Shown: positions 33,397 through 43,118, numbered from the stretch's first letter. The stretch is DNA of 64,000 nucleotides from Fictibacillus sp. b24 (GCF_030348825.1 NZ_JAUCES010000005.1:930001-994000); one strand, 5' to 3'. The notes: a model not told the origin generated them from the sequence alone. A program made the numbers and translations.

Positions 33397-35793
33397 TTGT
33401 CTCGTGAAATCCGAAAAGCTGCCGTTCTGGGTTCTGGTGTAATGGGATCAGGCATAGCCGCTCACCTAGCAAACGTCGGAATACCAACATTACTATTGGA
33501 TATTGTACCGCCTTCTTTAAGTGAAGAGGAAAAAGCAAATGGGATCACTGAAGATCATCCGGCTTTCAGAAACAAATTTACGCTATCTGCTACACAAAAA
33601 TTGTTAAAACAAAAGCCGGCTCCGCTGGCAGTAAAAGAAAACCTAGAATTGATCTCCATTGGAAACTTAACTGATGATCTTGAAAAACTGAAAGATGTTG
33701 ACTGGATTATCGAAGTTGTTGTGGAACGTTTAGATGTAAAGCAGAAGTTATTTGAAAAAGTTGATCAATACCGCAAGCCTGGAAGCATCATCACTTCAAA
33801 TACATCAGGAATCTCCATTCGTGCCATGGCTGAAGGACGATCAGAAGATTTTAAAGCGAATTTCTTAGGCACGCATTTCTTCAATCCGCCAAGATACCTC
33901 AAGCTTCTTGAGATCATTCCTACAGAAGATACGAAACCAGAAGTCGTTCAATTTATGCGTAACTTCGGTGAAAACGTACTTGGAAAAGGTGTTGTTGAAG
34001 CGAAAGACACACCAAACTTTATCGCGAACCGCATCGGAACATACGGACTGATGGTGACGATGCAAGAAATGCTGAAACAAGGATACAGCGTCGGTGAAGT
34101 TGATTCGGTGACAGGTCCACTGATCGGGCGTCCAAAATCAGCTACGTTCAGAACGCTTGATGTTGTTGGTCTTGATACGTTCCTTCACGTAGCACGCAAT
34201 GTTTACGAACAAGTAGACGGCAAGGAAAAAGAAGTATTTGAAATTCCTGATTTCCTAAATGAAATGGTTGATAAAGGGTGGACAGGAAGTAAGACAGGGC
34301 AAGGGTTTTATCTAAAACAAAGAAGTAAAGCAGGCAGTGAGATTCTAGAGCTGGATCCTGCAACATTGGAATACAAGCCCCGCTCAAAAATGAAAACAGC
34401 AACACTCGAAGCTGCGAAACAAATGAAAACAACGAACCAAAAAGTGAAAGCGCTTTTATATAGTGACGATCGAGCAGGGAAATTGCTTTGGGACATCATT
34501 AAACCGGTTCTTCTGTACTCTGCTGAAAAATGTTATGAAATTGCAGATGATCTTGTTGCGATTGACCAGGCGATGAAATGGGGATTTGGCTGGGAGCACG
34601 GTCCATTTGAGATCTGGGATGCAATCGGACTTCCAGAATCAGTAGAACGAATGAAAGCAGAAGGGGAAACAATCCCGGTGTGGGTTGAGGAACTTCTTCA
34701 ATCAGAGAAGACTTCATTTTACACAAAGACAGAAGGCGATAAATCCTATTACCATCACGGAAGATATCTCCCTGTTGAAGAAAACAAAAAAGTAGTTCAC
34801 TTAAGCCGCTTAAAAGAAAAAGGAAACGTGATTACGAAGAACGGCGGAGCTACTTTAATCGATCTTGGCGATGATGTTGCAGGTTTGGAGTTCACTTCTC
34901 CAAACAACGCGATCGGACCTGAAATCATTATGATGCTTCATCAGGCGATTGATGAGGTTGAAAAGAACTACAAGGGTCTAGTAATCGGGAACCAAGGCAA
35001 GAACTTCTGTGTTGGTGCTAACTTAATGCTTATTTTAATGGAAGCACAAGATGACAACTTCTTTGAACTGGATATGATGGTCCGTCAATTCCAGCAAGCG
35101 ATGGCAAGAGTTCGCTATAGTGCAAGACCTGTTGTTGCAGCGAACTTCGGAATGACACTCGGAGGCGGTGTTGAGGTATCACTTCCTGCGGCAAGATTGC
35201 AGATGTCATCTGAAACATACATGGGTCTCGTTGAAACAGGAGTTGGCTTGATTCCAGGCGGAGGCGGAAACAAGGAATTGTATCTTCGTCTTTTAGAGCA
35301 GCTGCCAGAAGGTTCGAAAGGTGATCTGCAAAAAGTAGCAAATCAAGCGTTCGAAACGATTGCTATGGCTAAAGTATCAACTTCAGCTCAAGAAGCTAGA
35401 AAGTTAGGCTTTTTACGTAAAGAAGACAGCATCTCTGTAAACGGCGATCATCTTTTACATGATGCAAAAACACAAGTACTCGCTCTAGCTGAGCTTGGGT
35501 ATACACCACCTGTTAAAAAGAAAATCCCAGTTGTAGGTGAAGCGGGCTACGCAACGCTTGCACTAGGTGCTCAAACGATGCATTTCAGTCAATATATTTC
35601 AGAGCATGATCTGAAAATCGCTAAAAAATTAGCCTTTGTTCTTGCTGGAGGAAGAGTGCCAGAAGGAACATTGGTAGATGAGCAATATTTGCTTGACCTT
35701 GAAAGAGAAGCGTTCCTAAGTCTAGCTGGAGAACCGAAGAGCCAGGCAAGAATGCAGCACATGCTTGTAAAAGGCAAGCCGCTAAGAAACTAA
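33397..35793 (+). CDS. fadN: 3-hydroxyacyl-CoA dehydrogenase / enoyl-CoA hydratase
   Basis: Bifunctional beta-oxidation enzyme of 798 residues, like B. subtilis FadN (about 790). The N-terminal NAD domain begins AAVLGSGVMGSGIAAHLANVG (about residues 9-29). THFFNPPRYLKLLEIIP and GKGVVEAKDTPNFIANRIG are 3-hydroxyacyl-CoA dehydrogenase marks. The hydratase part is in the C-terminal half with GLVIGNQGKNFCVGANLM and NFGMTLGGGVEVSLPA (about residues 530-610). TTG start, AAAGGAGGAAG seven bases upstream. First gene of the FadR-controlled operon with thiolase and acyl-CoA dehydrogenase. Confidence 0.95.
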   Translation: MSREIRKAAVLGSGVMGSGIAAHLANVGIPTLLLDIVPPSLSEEEKANGITEDHPAFRNKFTLSATQKLLKQKPAPLAVKENLELISIGNLTDDLEKLKDVDWIIEVVVERLDVKQKLFEKVDQYRKPGSIITSNTSGISIRAMAEGRSEDFKANFLGTHFFNPPRYLKLLEIIPTEDTKPEVVQFMRNFGENVLGKGVVEAKDTPNFIANRIGTYGLMVTMQEMLKQGYSVGEVDSVTGPLIGRPKSATFRTLDVVGLDTFLHVARNVYEQVDGKEKEVFEIPDFLNEMVDKGWTGSKTGQGFYLKQRSKAGSEILELDPATLEYKPRSKMKTATLEAAKQMKTTNQKVKALLYSDDRAGKLLWDIIKPVLLYSAEKCYEIADDLVAIDQAMKWGFGWEHGPFEIWDAIGLPESVERMKAEGETIPVWVEELLQSEKTSFYTKTEGDKSYYHHGRYLPVEENKKVVHLSRLKEKGNVITKNGGATLIDLGDDVAGLEFTSPNNAIGPEIIMMLHQAIDEVEKNYKGLVIGNQGKNFCVGANLMLILMEAQDDNFFELDMMVRQFQQAMARVRYSARPVVAANFGMTLGGGVEVSLPAARLQMSSETYMGLVETGVGLIPGGGGNKELYLRLLEQLPEGSKGDLQKVANQAFETIAMAKVSTSAQEARKLGFLRKEDSISVNGDHLLHDAKTQVLALAELGYTPPVKKKIPVVGEAGYATLALGAQTMHFSQYISEHDLKIAKKLAFVLAGGRVPEGTLVDEQYLLDLEREAFLSLAGEPKSQARMQHMLVKGKPLRN

Positions 35794-35808
35794 GGGGGGA
35801 AGAATTCA

Positions 35809-36990
35809 ATGTTAAAAGAGGCAGTAATAGTAGCAGGTGCTAGAACAGCGGTTGGTAAAGCAAAAAAAGGTTCTTTTGCACATATGAGACCAGACGAACT
35901 GGCTGCGGTAACGATTAAAGAAACATTGAAGCGTGCAGGTGATTATAACGGTGAGATCGATGACTTGATCATTGGATGTGCTGTCCCTGAGGCGGAACAA
36001 GGCATGAACATGGCTCGTCTGATCGGTGCTAGAGCAGGATTGCCAGATACGGTACCGGCTATTACAATCAACCGTTTTTGTTCATCAGGTCTGCAAAGTA
36101 TTGCATATGGTGCTGAAAAAATCATGTTAGGTGCAGCAGAAGCCATCCTCGCTGGAGGCGCTGAATCCATGAGTCTCGTTCCTGTAGTCGGGCACGTTGT
36201 AAAGCCGAACCCGTACTTAGTAGAAACGGTTCCTCAATACTATATGGGCATGGGACATACGGCTGAAGAAGTGGCGAGACGTTTTGGCATCTCAAGACAA
36301 GATCAGGATGAATTTGCGGTACGCAGTCACCAAAAAGCTGCAGCTGCGATTAAAGATGGCAAATTTAACGATGAGATCGTTCCTGTACATGTGATGAAAC
36401 GCTGGCTCGATGAACAATCAAAGCTAGTTGAAAAAGAGATTGCTGTCTCAGTTGATGAAGGTGTTCGAGCAGGAACAACAGTCGATGTACTTGGCAAACT
36501 GCGTCCTGCATTCACGCCGACTGGTTCTGTAACAGCAGGTAATTCATCGCAAACAAGTGACGGAGCAGCAACAGTTCTTGTGATGAACAGAGAAAAAGCA
36601 GAAGCAGAAGGATTAACTCCACTATTGAAGTTCCGTTCTTTTGCTGTGGCAGGAGTAGCTCCTGACATTATGGGAGTCGGTCCTGTAGCTGCTATTCCGA
36701 AAGCATTAAAAATGGCTGGATTAGAGCTTTCGGACATTGGTTTATTTGAGTTAAATGAAGCTTTTGCTTCACAGAGCGTTCAAGTAATCCGTGAACTTAA
36801 CCTTCCAGAAGACAAAGTAAATGTGAATGGCGGGGCAATCGCACTTGGACATCCGCTTGGGTGCTCAGGAACGAAACTAACACTTACTTTGTTACACGAG
36901 ATGAAGCGCCGCAACGAACAGTTTGGAATTGTTACGATGTGCATCGGTGGCGGTATGGGTGCAGCTGGCGTATTTGAACTAGTAGGATAA
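35809..36990 (+). CDS. fadA: Acetyl-CoA C-acyltransferase (thiolase)
   Basis: Thiolase of 393 residues that cleaves 3-ketoacyl-CoA at the end of each beta-oxidation turn. [17 protein letters not shown] carries the acyl-accepting Cys (about residue 91), LNEAFASQ and [17 protein letters not shown] carry the catalytic His, and [17 protein letters not shown] the second Cys near the C-terminus. It follows fadN after 15 bases with AAGGGGGG and precedes fadE after 15 bases, so one transcript is expected. Confidence 0.96.
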   Translation: MLKEAVIVAGARTAVGKAKKGSFAHMRPDELAAVTIKETLKRAGDYNGEIDDLIIGCAVPEAEQGMNMARLIGARAGLPDTVPAITINRFCSSGLQSIAYGAEKIMLGAAEAILAGGAESMSLVPVVGHVVKPNPYLVETVPQYYMGMGHTAEEVARRFGISRQDQDEFAVRSHQKAAAAIKDGKFNDEIVPVHVMKRWLDEQSKLVEKEIAVSVDEGVRAGTTVDVLGKLRPAFTPTGSVTAGNSSQTSDGAATVLVMNREKAEAEGLTPLLKFRSFAVAGVAPDIMGVGPVAAIPKALKMAGLELSDIGLFELNEAFASQSVQVIRELNLPEDKVNVNGGAIALGHPLGCSGTKLTLTLLHEMKRRNEQFGIVTMCIGGGMGAAGVFELVG

Positions 36991-37005
36991 TAAGGAGGAG
37001 AAAGC

Positions 37006-38790
37006 ATGTCAAACACAGCGGAAAAACAAATCATTGGTGGAAGCTTTTTAATAGAAGACATTACAGCAGCAGATATTTACACACCGGAGGATTTCTCTGA
37101 AGAACACCTTATGATTGCAAAAACGACGGAAGACTTTGTAGTAAAAGAAGTTGTACCTCAGCTTGAAAAGATGGAAGACCACGATTTTGAAGTATCTCGC
37201 AAGCTCTTAACAAAAGCAGGAGAGCTAGGCCTTTTAGGTGCAGATGTACCAGAAGAATATGGCGGACTTGGTCTAGATAAGATTTCGTCTTCCTTAATTA
37301 CTGAAAAATTTGCACGCGGTCGCGGGTTCTCCATCAGCTATGGAGCTCACGTAGGAATCGGATCACTTCCAATCGTTCTTTTTGGAAATGAAGAGCAAAA
37401 GAAAAAATATTTGCCTGAGCTTGCGACAGGTGAAAAGATCGCAGCTTATGCATTGACTGAGCCAGGATCAGGTTCAGATGCGCTTGGTGCAAGAACAACA
37501 GCGAAATTAAACGCTGAAGGTACTCATTATGTGCTAAACGGAGAAAAACAATGGATCACAAACTCTGCTTTTGCTGACGTGTTCGTCGTTTATGCAAAAA
37601 TTGATGGCGAGCAATTCTCTGCTTTCATCGTTGAAAGAGACTTCCAAGGCGTTTCTACAGGGCCTGAAGAAAAGAAGATGGGGATCAAAAGCTCTTCGAC
37701 ACGCACACTGATTTTAGAAGATGTAGCTGTACCAAAAGAAAACCTGTTATGGGAAGCTGGAAAAGGCCACCTTATTGCCTTCAATATCCTAAATATCGGC
37801 CGTTACAAACTTGCTTTAGGATGTGTGGGAGCTGCAAAGCGTGCATTCGAAGTTTCCGTAAAATACGCGAACGAGCGTCAGCAATTCAAACGCAAAATCA
37901 GCTCATTCAGCTTGATTCAAGAAAAGCTTGCTAACATGGCTGTTCAAACATACGCTGCTGAGAGCTCTGTTTACAGAACAGTTGGTTTGTTTGAAAATCG
38001 CCTTGGGGCATTGTCTGAAGAAAAGCAAAAAGATGGCCGTGAACTAGCAAAGGCGATCGCAGAGTATGCAATTGAATGTTCACTAAACAAAGTATCAGCT
38101 TCAGAAGTTCTCGATTATGTAGTAGATGAAGGCGTTCAAATTCACGGTGGATACGGATTTATGTCAGAGTATGAAATCGAGGGTGCTTACCGCGATTCTC
38201 GTATTAACCGTATCTTTGAAGGCACGAATGAGATTAACCGTTTACTCGTTCCTGGAACGCTAGTGAAGAAGGCGATGAAAAATGAATTGCCGCTGATTCA
38301 AAAAGCAACACAGCTTCAGCAGGAATTGATGATGTTGATGCCTGTAGAAGTAGGTACGGAAAGTTTGGATCAAGAAAAGTACTTGGTATCTATGGCGAAG
38401 AAAATTTTCTTGATGACAGCTGGTTTAGCTGTTCAAAAATTCGGACCTAAGTTAGAGCAAGAGCAAGAAGTGCTTTCAAACTTAGCTGATATTATCAGTG
38501 AAGTTTACAGCATGGAATCTGTTCTATTGCGTACTGAAAAAGCAATCGGAAGATCTGGCGCTGAAAAGGCAAAACAAAAGCTTCTATATACGGAAGTTTA
38601 TTGCCAAGAAGCATTCAACCGCATTGAAGCTCACGCAAAAGAATCCATCATTGCTGTAGAAGAAGGCGACATGCTGCGCATGATGCTGTCTGCTTTGAAG
38701 AAGCTTACGCGTCATACACCTATTAATGTTATTAAGAAGAAGCGCGAACTGGCTGTTCAGCTTCTTGAGGAAGAACGTTATATCGTTTAA
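37006..38790 (+). CDS. fadE: Acyl-CoA dehydrogenase
   Basis: FAD enzyme of 594 residues that oxidises acyl-CoA in the first step of beta-oxidation. [21 protein letters not shown] binds flavin and substrate, [17 protein letters not shown] is the middle beta domain, and [39 protein letters not shown] (quoted as QIHGGYGF and FEGTNEINR) holds the catalytic base region. A C-terminal extension of about 180 residues distinguishes it from short acyl-CoA dehydrogenases and is normal for this FadE group. Third gene of the operon, with AAGGAGG before the ATG. Confidence 0.95.
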   Translation: MSNTAEKQIIGGSFLIEDITAADIYTPEDFSEEHLMIAKTTEDFVVKEVVPQLEKMEDHDFEVSRKLLTKAGELGLLGADVPEEYGGLGLDKISSSLITEKFARGRGFSISYGAHVGIGSLPIVLFGNEEQKKKYLPELATGEKIAAYALTEPGSGSDALGARTTAKLNAEGTHYVLNGEKQWITNSAFADVFVVYAKIDGEQFSAFIVERDFQGVSTGPEEKKMGIKSSSTRTLILEDVAVPKENLLWEAGKGHLIAFNILNIGRYKLALGCVGAAKRAFEVSVKYANERQQFKRKISSFSLIQEKLANMAVQTYAAESSVYRTVGLFENRLGALSEEKQKDGRELAKAIAEYAIECSLNKVSASEVLDYVVDEGVQIHGGYGFMSEYEIEGAYRDSRINRIFEGTNEINRLLVPGTLVKKAMKNELPLIQKATQLQQELMMLMPVEVGTESLDQEKYLVSMAKKIFLMTAGLAVQKFGPKLEQEQEVLSNLADIISEVYSMESVLLRTEKAIGRSGAEKAKQKLLYTEVYCQEAFNRIEAHAKESIIAVEEGDMLRMMLSALKKLTRHTPINVIKKKRELAVQLLEEERYIV

Positions 38791-38830
38791 TTGATCTGAT
38801 TTACGCTAACCTTCAAAATATCTAAATCTT

Positions 38831-38861
38831 TCCCTCTTACTTATGTAGGAGGGCTTTTTTT
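38831..38861 (+). terminator. Intrinsic terminator of the fad operon
   Basis: CCCTC and GAGGG pair around a 12-base loop, followed by CTTTTTTT. Confidence 0.75.
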
Positions 38862-38873
38862 GTTAATGCAGAT

Positions 38874-39075
38874 CAATGTTGCTTATGAAAGCGAGTTGAT
38901 TTCCGTTCCAGGCGCTCGCTTTCCGCGGGGCAAGCGGTGAGCCACATTTGTACGTTTCACTTTTAAGTGTCTCACCTGCCCGCTTGTCCCGCAGGAGTCT
39001 CCCGCCTTGCACTCCAATCAACTGTCACAGAAGAAAATGAGTTTTGAAAGCAGCAATTCTTAAGAAAAAAGAGGC
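38874..39075 (+). repeat. Dispersed palindromic element, copy R7 (type A)
   Basis: Forward element with CAATGTTGCTTATG, GTTGATTTCCGTTCCAGGC, CGGGGCAAGCGGTGAGCC, loop CACTTTTAAGTG, CTCACCTGCCCGCTTGTCCCGC and right end GAAAGCAGCAATTCTTAAG. In GGCAAGCGG the A pairs with T of CGCTTG on the other arm, where R1 has GGCAGGCGG/CCGCCTG, a compensated change. Confidence 0.9.
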
Positions 39076-39125
39076 TAACAATAAAAACTTTGCAAGTTCT
39101 AATAAAAAGTTCGAAAAAAGCACCA

Positions 39126-39209
39126 TCAATCCAGAAGTTCGGTCAGTTTATCCACGAGTTTTAGCTCTCAATCCAGAAATTTCAGCTGTTTATCCACGAG
39201 TCTACAATC
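39126..39209. repeat. Array C: four 21-bp units
   Basis: Units start at 39126 and 39168 with TCAATCCAGAA and at 39147 and 39189 with TTTATCCACGAG, so the step is 21 bases and the full period 42. The two unit types share ATCCA and GA. It lies between R7 and the yusI gene and has no good ribosome site or coding signal. The rest of 39210-39432 shows no other element. Confidence 0.8.
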
Positions 39210-39432
39210 ATCGACAATTTCCGCTCCTGCCTATACCCTCACCTTCTTCCACCCAAAAGCTCTCCGATATTATAATGTGAGCATTTTACGGCAGAAATCC
39301 AGCACACGCCAACTAAAAGCGGGCGTCATAAAAAAAAGTGATGCATCCTGAATAAAACAAATTTCGCAACGTGAAGAATTTCTTGTTTTATTGGTGACAC
39401 TAGTTTGTGGTACTATGAAAAGGGGTGATATA

Positions 39433-39792
39433 ATGCTACTGAAAGTGTATGAATATCCAAAATGCTCAACTTGTCAAAAAGCCAAAAAGTGGCTGAAAGA
39501 AAACGAAGTAGCCTTTGAGCCTGTACATATTGTGGACAATCCGCCTTCAAAAGAAGAGCTTAAGAATTTGATCCAATTAAGCGATTTGGAGATCAAAAAG
39601 TTCTTTAATACGAGCGGAATGAAATACCGCGAGTTGGGTATGAAAGAGAAAATGAAAACGGCTACAGACGAAGAGCTTCTTGAACTTTTGGCAAGTGATG
39701 GCATGCTCATCAAACGGCCGATCGCAACAGATGGCAAACAAGTAACAGTAGGCTTTAAAGAAGAACAGTACGAAAACGTCTGGAAAAAATAA
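39433..39792 (+). CDS. ArsC/Spx-family thioredoxin-fold protein (YusI-like)
   Basis: Protein of 119 residues with the ArsC/Spx fold. EYPKCSTCQKAKKWL has a CxxC redox pair near residue 9, and LIKRPIATDG is the conserved RP loop seen in Spx and ArsC. It is not Spx itself, by length and CSTC spacing; B. subtilis yusI holds the same place next to gcvH. The ATG has AGGGGTGATATA upstream; an in-frame start 14 codons earlier lacks a ribosome site. Biochemical role unknown. Confidence 0.88.
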   Translation: MLLKVYEYPKCSTCQKAKKWLKENEVAFEPVHIVDNPPSKEELKNLIQLSDLEIKKFFNTSGMKYRELGMKEKMKTATDEELLELLASDGMLIKRPIATDGKQVTVGFKEEQYENVWKK

Positions 39793-39796
39793 AAAA

Positions 39797-39991
39797 TGTT
39801 GCTGACTATAATAGAGGCTCTTTTTTCTTGCTTCATCTGCAAGTTGATTGGAGTGCAAGGTGGCGAGACTCCTACGGGACGAGCGGTCAGGTGGAGACTT
39901 CTAATGGCGCAAAGCGGCAGAAGGCTCACCGTGCGCCCCGTGGAAAGCGAGCTACCTGTAGCGGAAATCAACTACTTTCAAAAGCAGCAAT
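39797..39991 (-). repeat. Dispersed palindromic element, copy R8 (type B)
   Basis: Reverse orientation, starting five bases after the yusI stop. Type B has GGCGCAAAGCGGC as the central loop in place of the type A CACTCTTAAGTG. Stem segment CTTCT (39897-39902) pairs with AGAAG. Inner ends are GTTGATTGGAGTGCAAGG and GGAAATCAACTACTTTC. Confidence 0.9.
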
Positions 39992-40049
39992 GAAATAAAC
40001 CCTTTATTGTAGTTACTATAAAAACAAAGAAAAGCTGGAGGGATTACTC

Positions 40050-40436
40050 ATGGAATTTCCAAAAGAATTACGCTATTCAGAAGAGCACGAGTGGACAAAA
40101 ACAGAAGAAGGCAATAAAGTTCGTATCGGTATTACAGCATTTGCACAAGACGAACTCGGAGATATCGTGTTCGTTGAACTTCCTGAAGTTGGAGATGAAC
40201 TTACTGCAGACGAGCCATTCGGTAGTGTAGAATCTGTTAAAACAGTTTCTGAACTTTATGCTCCTGTATCTGGAAAAGTTGTTGAAGTTAATGCTGATCT
40301 AGATGACAGCCCAGAACTTGTAAACGAATCTCCATACGAGAAAGCATGGATGGTTGTTGTAGAACTTTCAGATTCCTCTGAGCTTGAAAAGTTAATGACA
40401 GCTGAACAATACGAAGAATTAATTAAAGAAGATTAA
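40050..40436 (+). CDS. gcvH: Glycine cleavage system H protein
   Basis: Lipoyl carrier of 128 residues that shuttles the aminomethyl group in glycine cleavage and, in Bacillus, also serves in lipoate relay. [20 protein letters not shown] holds the lipoyl-lysine (about residue 65). Length and EHEWTK at the start are typical. CTGGAGGGA precedes the ATG. It follows a type B element and precedes a small terminator and the yusG-like gene, as in B. subtilis order. Confidence 0.97.
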   Translation: MEFPKELRYSEEHEWTKTEEGNKVRIGITAFAQDELGDIVFVELPEVGDELTADEPFGSVESVKTVSELYAPVSGKVVEVNADLDDSPELVNESPYEKAWMVVVELSDSSELEKLMTAEQYEELIKED

Positions 40437-40456
40437 TGAAAACATTCTCTTCAGGA

Positions 40457-40485
40457 AAGAATAGGCTTACTGCTATTCTTTTTTG
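40457..40485 (+). terminator. Intrinsic terminator after gcvH
   Basis: AGAATAG and CTATTCT pair around an eight-base loop, followed by TTTTTT. The ribosome site of the next gene begins in the T run, so it could also attenuate that gene. Confidence 0.75.
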
Positions 40486-40498
40486 GAGGGATTTTTTT

Positions 40499-40738
40499 AT
40501 GAACGAAGACAGACGCGATGTAACATCGAGAGTATTTGGAAAAATGAAAGGCGGCTCCATGTCCCTTTACTTGGATAAAGATGAAATTGGTCAGATTCGT
40601 TTTACCAATCAGGGAAACATGTATGAGATGTCTGAGGGTTTTGAATTTGATGCAGATAAAATTTACAAACGTGAAAAGCCAGTGGAGCTTCCTAATCCAT
40701 CAAAATATGTAGATGAGTGTGATAAGGGCTGGTGCTAG
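40499..40738 (+). CDS. Small DUF2553-like protein (YusG position)
   Basis: Protein of 79 residues, RDVTSRVFGKMKGGSMSLYLDKDEIGQIRF at the start and a Cys pair (CDKGWC) at the very end. B. subtilis yusG sits next to gcvH and yusF in the same order, which supports the assignment. The ATG has TTTTGGAGGGA upstream; a longer in-frame version would begin inside the terminator and was rejected. Function unknown. Confidence 0.78.
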   Translation: MNEDRRDVTSRVFGKMKGGSMSLYLDKDEIGQIRFTNQGNMYEMSEGFEFDADKIYKREKPVELPNPSKYVDECDKGWC

Positions 40739-40755
40739 TTCGGTCCCCAGAACGA

Positions 40756-40798
40756 GAGGATAATGTCAAATGAGTAGTTTGACATCATCCTCTTTTTC
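40756..40798 (+). terminator. Intrinsic terminator after the yusG-like gene
   Basis: GAGGATAATGTCAAA pairs with TTTGACATCATCCTC with one mismatch, then TTTTTC. It also lies at the end of the converging KGG gene. Confidence 0.9.
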
Positions 40799-40815
40799 AA
40801 ATTATTTTTTAAGTA

Positions 40816-41136
40816 TCAACCATTCTTTTGACGTTCAGCACTTCCGCCTTTTGCACCGATTTTTTGATAAAAACCTTTATCTTGATTCTTAGATGTGGCG
40901 GCTCCACCTTTTTTTCCGATCTCTTGATAAAATGTTTTGCTATGTGTATTGGATGTGGAGCTTCCGCCTTTTCTTCCGATTTCTTGATAAAAATCACTGC
41001 TGTGCTTTTTAGCGGTTGAAGTACCGCCCTTTTTCCCAATCTCTTGATAAAATTCTTTTCCCCGGGATTTGGACGTTTTTTCTCCCCCTAAACGACCTGC
41101 ATCAGCTCGGCTCATTTTCTGCTCTGTTTTTGCCAT
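40816..41136 (-). CDS. KGG-repeat stress protein (GsiB-like)
   Basis: Hydrophilic protein of 106 residues made of four tandem 20-residue repeats around FYQEIGKKGG, with an N-terminal RADAGRLGG half repeat. The KGG motif (PF10685) is that of B. subtilis GsiB and hydrophilin-like general stress proteins thought to protect cells under water loss. GGAGGAG lies seven bases before the ATG. No sigma-B promoter was clear. It is not part of the yus block in B. subtilis and so is inserted here. Confidence 0.88.
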   Translation of the reverse strand: MAKTEQKMSRADAGRLGGEKTSKSRGKEFYQEIGKKGGTSTAKKHSSDFYQEIGRKGGSSTSNTHSKTFYQEIGKKGGAATSKNQDKGFYQKIGAKGGSAERQKNG

Positions 41137-41374
41137 GAGTGACTCCTCCATAATTGGTTTTATGCCTCCTATTTCCCTTAAATTGAAGTGCATCAAACAC
41201 GTTAACAAGGAATTAGTACAAAACGCATATAACGGAGGCCTATTGGTAGGAAAATAGGAAAAAGGGGTATAGTAATAAAGAACATCTCTTGCAGGATTTT
41301 AATAAAATAAAGCAAATATATAACTAAGCGATGCATTCATTTTATAGTTCTTCAATGTATAGGAGAGATGAGTA

Positions 41375-41722
41375 ATGAATGAAAGCAAAAACAAAGTGAT
41401 CATTGTTGAAGGAAAGTCAGACAAAGATAAACTAGCGGCCATCTTAGATGAACCGGTTGAAATCATTTGTACGAACGGAACATTAGGTTTGGATAAATTA
41501 GAAGAGCTTGCATTAGCAATAGAAGATCGAGATGTTTATATCTTAGTCGACGCTGATGATGCAGGCCACAAATTAAGAAAACAGCTGCAGCGTGAACTGC
41601 CGAATGCAGAGCACTTATATATTAATAAAATGTACAGAGAAGTTGCAAAAACACCGCTGATGTATCTTGCAAAAGTATTGGTAGGTGCACACTTTAATAT
41701 TCATAAGAATTGTTTAGGATAA
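41375..41722 (+). CDS. Toprim-domain protein (YusF-like)
   Basis: Protein of 115 residues. The Toprim fold is seen in VIIVEGKSDKDKLAAIL (Glu in the first motif) and VYILVDADDAGHKLRKQL (DxD in the second), so a metal-dependent nuclease or topoisomerase-like activity is plausible. B. subtilis yusF is the syntenic counterpart. AGGAGAGATGAGTA precedes the ATG. The stop is two bases before the next start, so the two are probably coupled. Confidence 0.88.
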   Translation: MNESKNKVIIVEGKSDKDKLAAILDEPVEIICTNGTLGLDKLEELALAIEDRDVYILVDADDAGHKLRKQLQRELPNAEHLYINKMYREVAKTPLMYLAKVLVGAHFNIHKNCLG

Positions 41723-41724
41723 TT

Positions 41725-42768
41725 ATGAAAATAATATCTTTGACCATATTAACGGCTTTCTCGATATTCAGTGGATGCAGTTCTTTAAATAAAGGCGAAG
41801 TAAAACCAGATTCACATGAAACGATTGTGAAAAAATTAAATATTCCGTGGCAGATTAACGGCACCCAAAACGAAATGTGGATTAGCGAAAGATCAGGGGG
41901 GCTTGTTTCAATAGGGCCAAAGCATAAAAAAACCTCATACACCCCTGAGTTTTCGTCAGCTTTATCTGATGATGGGGAAGGAGGTTTTCTTGGTTTTGTG
42001 TTGGATCCGAATTTCAAAACAAACAAAATAGCCTATGCTTATTACACATATGAGAAAAAGGGAAGATTGTTAAACCGAATCGTTAAAATGAACTTTGAGA
42101 CAGGAAAATGGATTGAAAATCAAATTCTTCTTGATGACATTCCAGGTGGTTTTACACACAATGGTGGCAGGCTTGAATGGGGACCAGATAAAAAGCTGTA
42201 TATCACAACAGGGGATAGCGGTGATGAGAACCTTTCACAGAATTTGGACAGCCTTGCAGGTAAGATTTTAAGAATAAACAGCGACGGGACGATTCCTAAA
42301 GATAACCCTTTCTATCCATCCCCTGTTTATACATATGGCCATCGAAATCCTCAAGGAATGACTTGGGATGAAGAAGGCACCATGTATGCCGCTGAACATG
42401 GATCATCGAACTATGACGAAATAAATAAAATTAGTCCTGGTAAGAACTATGGCTGGCCTGTTATACGTGGAAATGAAAGAAGAGAAGGTATGGAAATTCC
42501 ATGGATCCACTCTGGCAAAGAAACGTGGGCGCCTTCTGGGATACATTACAAAAAAGGATTCATTTATATAGCATCATTACGAGGAGAAAGTGTAATGAAA
42601 GTTAAGACATCTTCCAAAAAGCGAACCTTAATTGTTACCAATGAAGGACGTATTCGTGATATTCTAGTTGATGGAAATGAAATGTACATTGTAACGAACA
42701 ATACAGATGGAAGAGGGCAGCCATCTAAAGATGACGATCGGTTGCTAAAAGTTCCATTAGAAAAATAA
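41725..42768 (+). CDS. PQQ-type aldose sugar dehydrogenase-like lipoprotein
   Basis: Predicted six-bladed beta-propeller of 347 residues, related to soluble glucose dehydrogenase and YliI aldose sugar dehydrogenase. GGFLGFVLDPNFKTNKIAYAYYT, HNGGRLEWGPDKKLYITTGDSGDENLSQNLDSLAGKILRI (quoted as THNGGRLEWGPDKKLYITTG) and YGHRNPQGMTWDEEG, AEHGSSNYDEIN and NYGWPVIRG are family motifs. A signal with FSGC at Cys18 suggests a lipoprotein. It interrupts the yusF-yusE order; two bases separate it from yusF. No PQQ synthesis gene is in the window. Confidence 0.85.
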   Translation: MKIISLTILTAFSIFSGCSSLNKGEVKPDSHETIVKKLNIPWQINGTQNEMWISERSGGLVSIGPKHKKTSYTPEFSSALSDDGEGGFLGFVLDPNFKTNKIAYAYYTYEKKGRLLNRIVKMNFETGKWIENQILLDDIPGGFTHNGGRLEWGPDKKLYITTGDSGDENLSQNLDSLAGKILRINSDGTIPKDNPFYPSPVYTYGHRNPQGMTWDEEGTMYAAEHGSSNYDEINKISPGKNYGWPVIRGNERREGMEIPWIHSGKETWAPSGIHYKKGFIYIASLRGESVMKVKTSSKKRTLIVTNEGRIRDILVDGNEMYIVTNNTDGRGQPSKDDDRLLKVPLEK

Positions 42769-42779
42769 TGGAGTAATTT

Positions 42780-43118
42780 ATGAATGAAATCACACGAAAT
42801 AACTGGGATGCCGTTATCGAGCAATCGCTAAGCAAACCTTACTTTCTATATTTAGAAACGCCGCTTTGCGGAACATGTAAAATGGGAAAGAAGATGTTTG
42901 AAGTTGCGGTAGAAACCATTCGCGTTCAAAAAGGCGAAAATGTTGCAGTAGGAATAAGTAATATTAATGAAATGCCCGAGCTAGCTTCAAAATATGGCGT
43001 AACTAGCGTGCCGTGTTTACTAATACTTTCGAGGGGAATCGTCATTAATCGAATTTATGCGCTCCAATCAGCAGGAAATATTTATCAATCAATGTTGAAA
43101 ATTGTTGAAAAGGAATAA
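42780..43118 (+). CDS. Thioredoxin-like protein (YusE-like)
   Basis: Thioredoxin-fold protein of 112 residues. LETPLCGTCKMGKKMF carries the redox CGTC pair (about residues 29-32), and GVTSVPCLLI the conserved cis-Pro loop. B. subtilis yusE is the same in order and type. AATGGAGTAATTT precedes the ATG. It follows the PQQ-type gene closely and may be on the same transcript. Confidence 0.88.
   Translation: MNEITRNNWDAVIEQSLSKPYFLYLETPLCGTCKMGKKMFEVAVETIRVQKGENVAVGISNINEMPELASKYGVTSVPCLLILSRGIVINRIYALQSAGNIYQSMLKIVEKE

Noticed and set aside
39044-39280. 78-codon frame with INPEVRSVYPRV repeats
   Set aside because: Starts in element R7 and runs through array C; no ribosome site; repeats are at DNA level with a 21-bp period.
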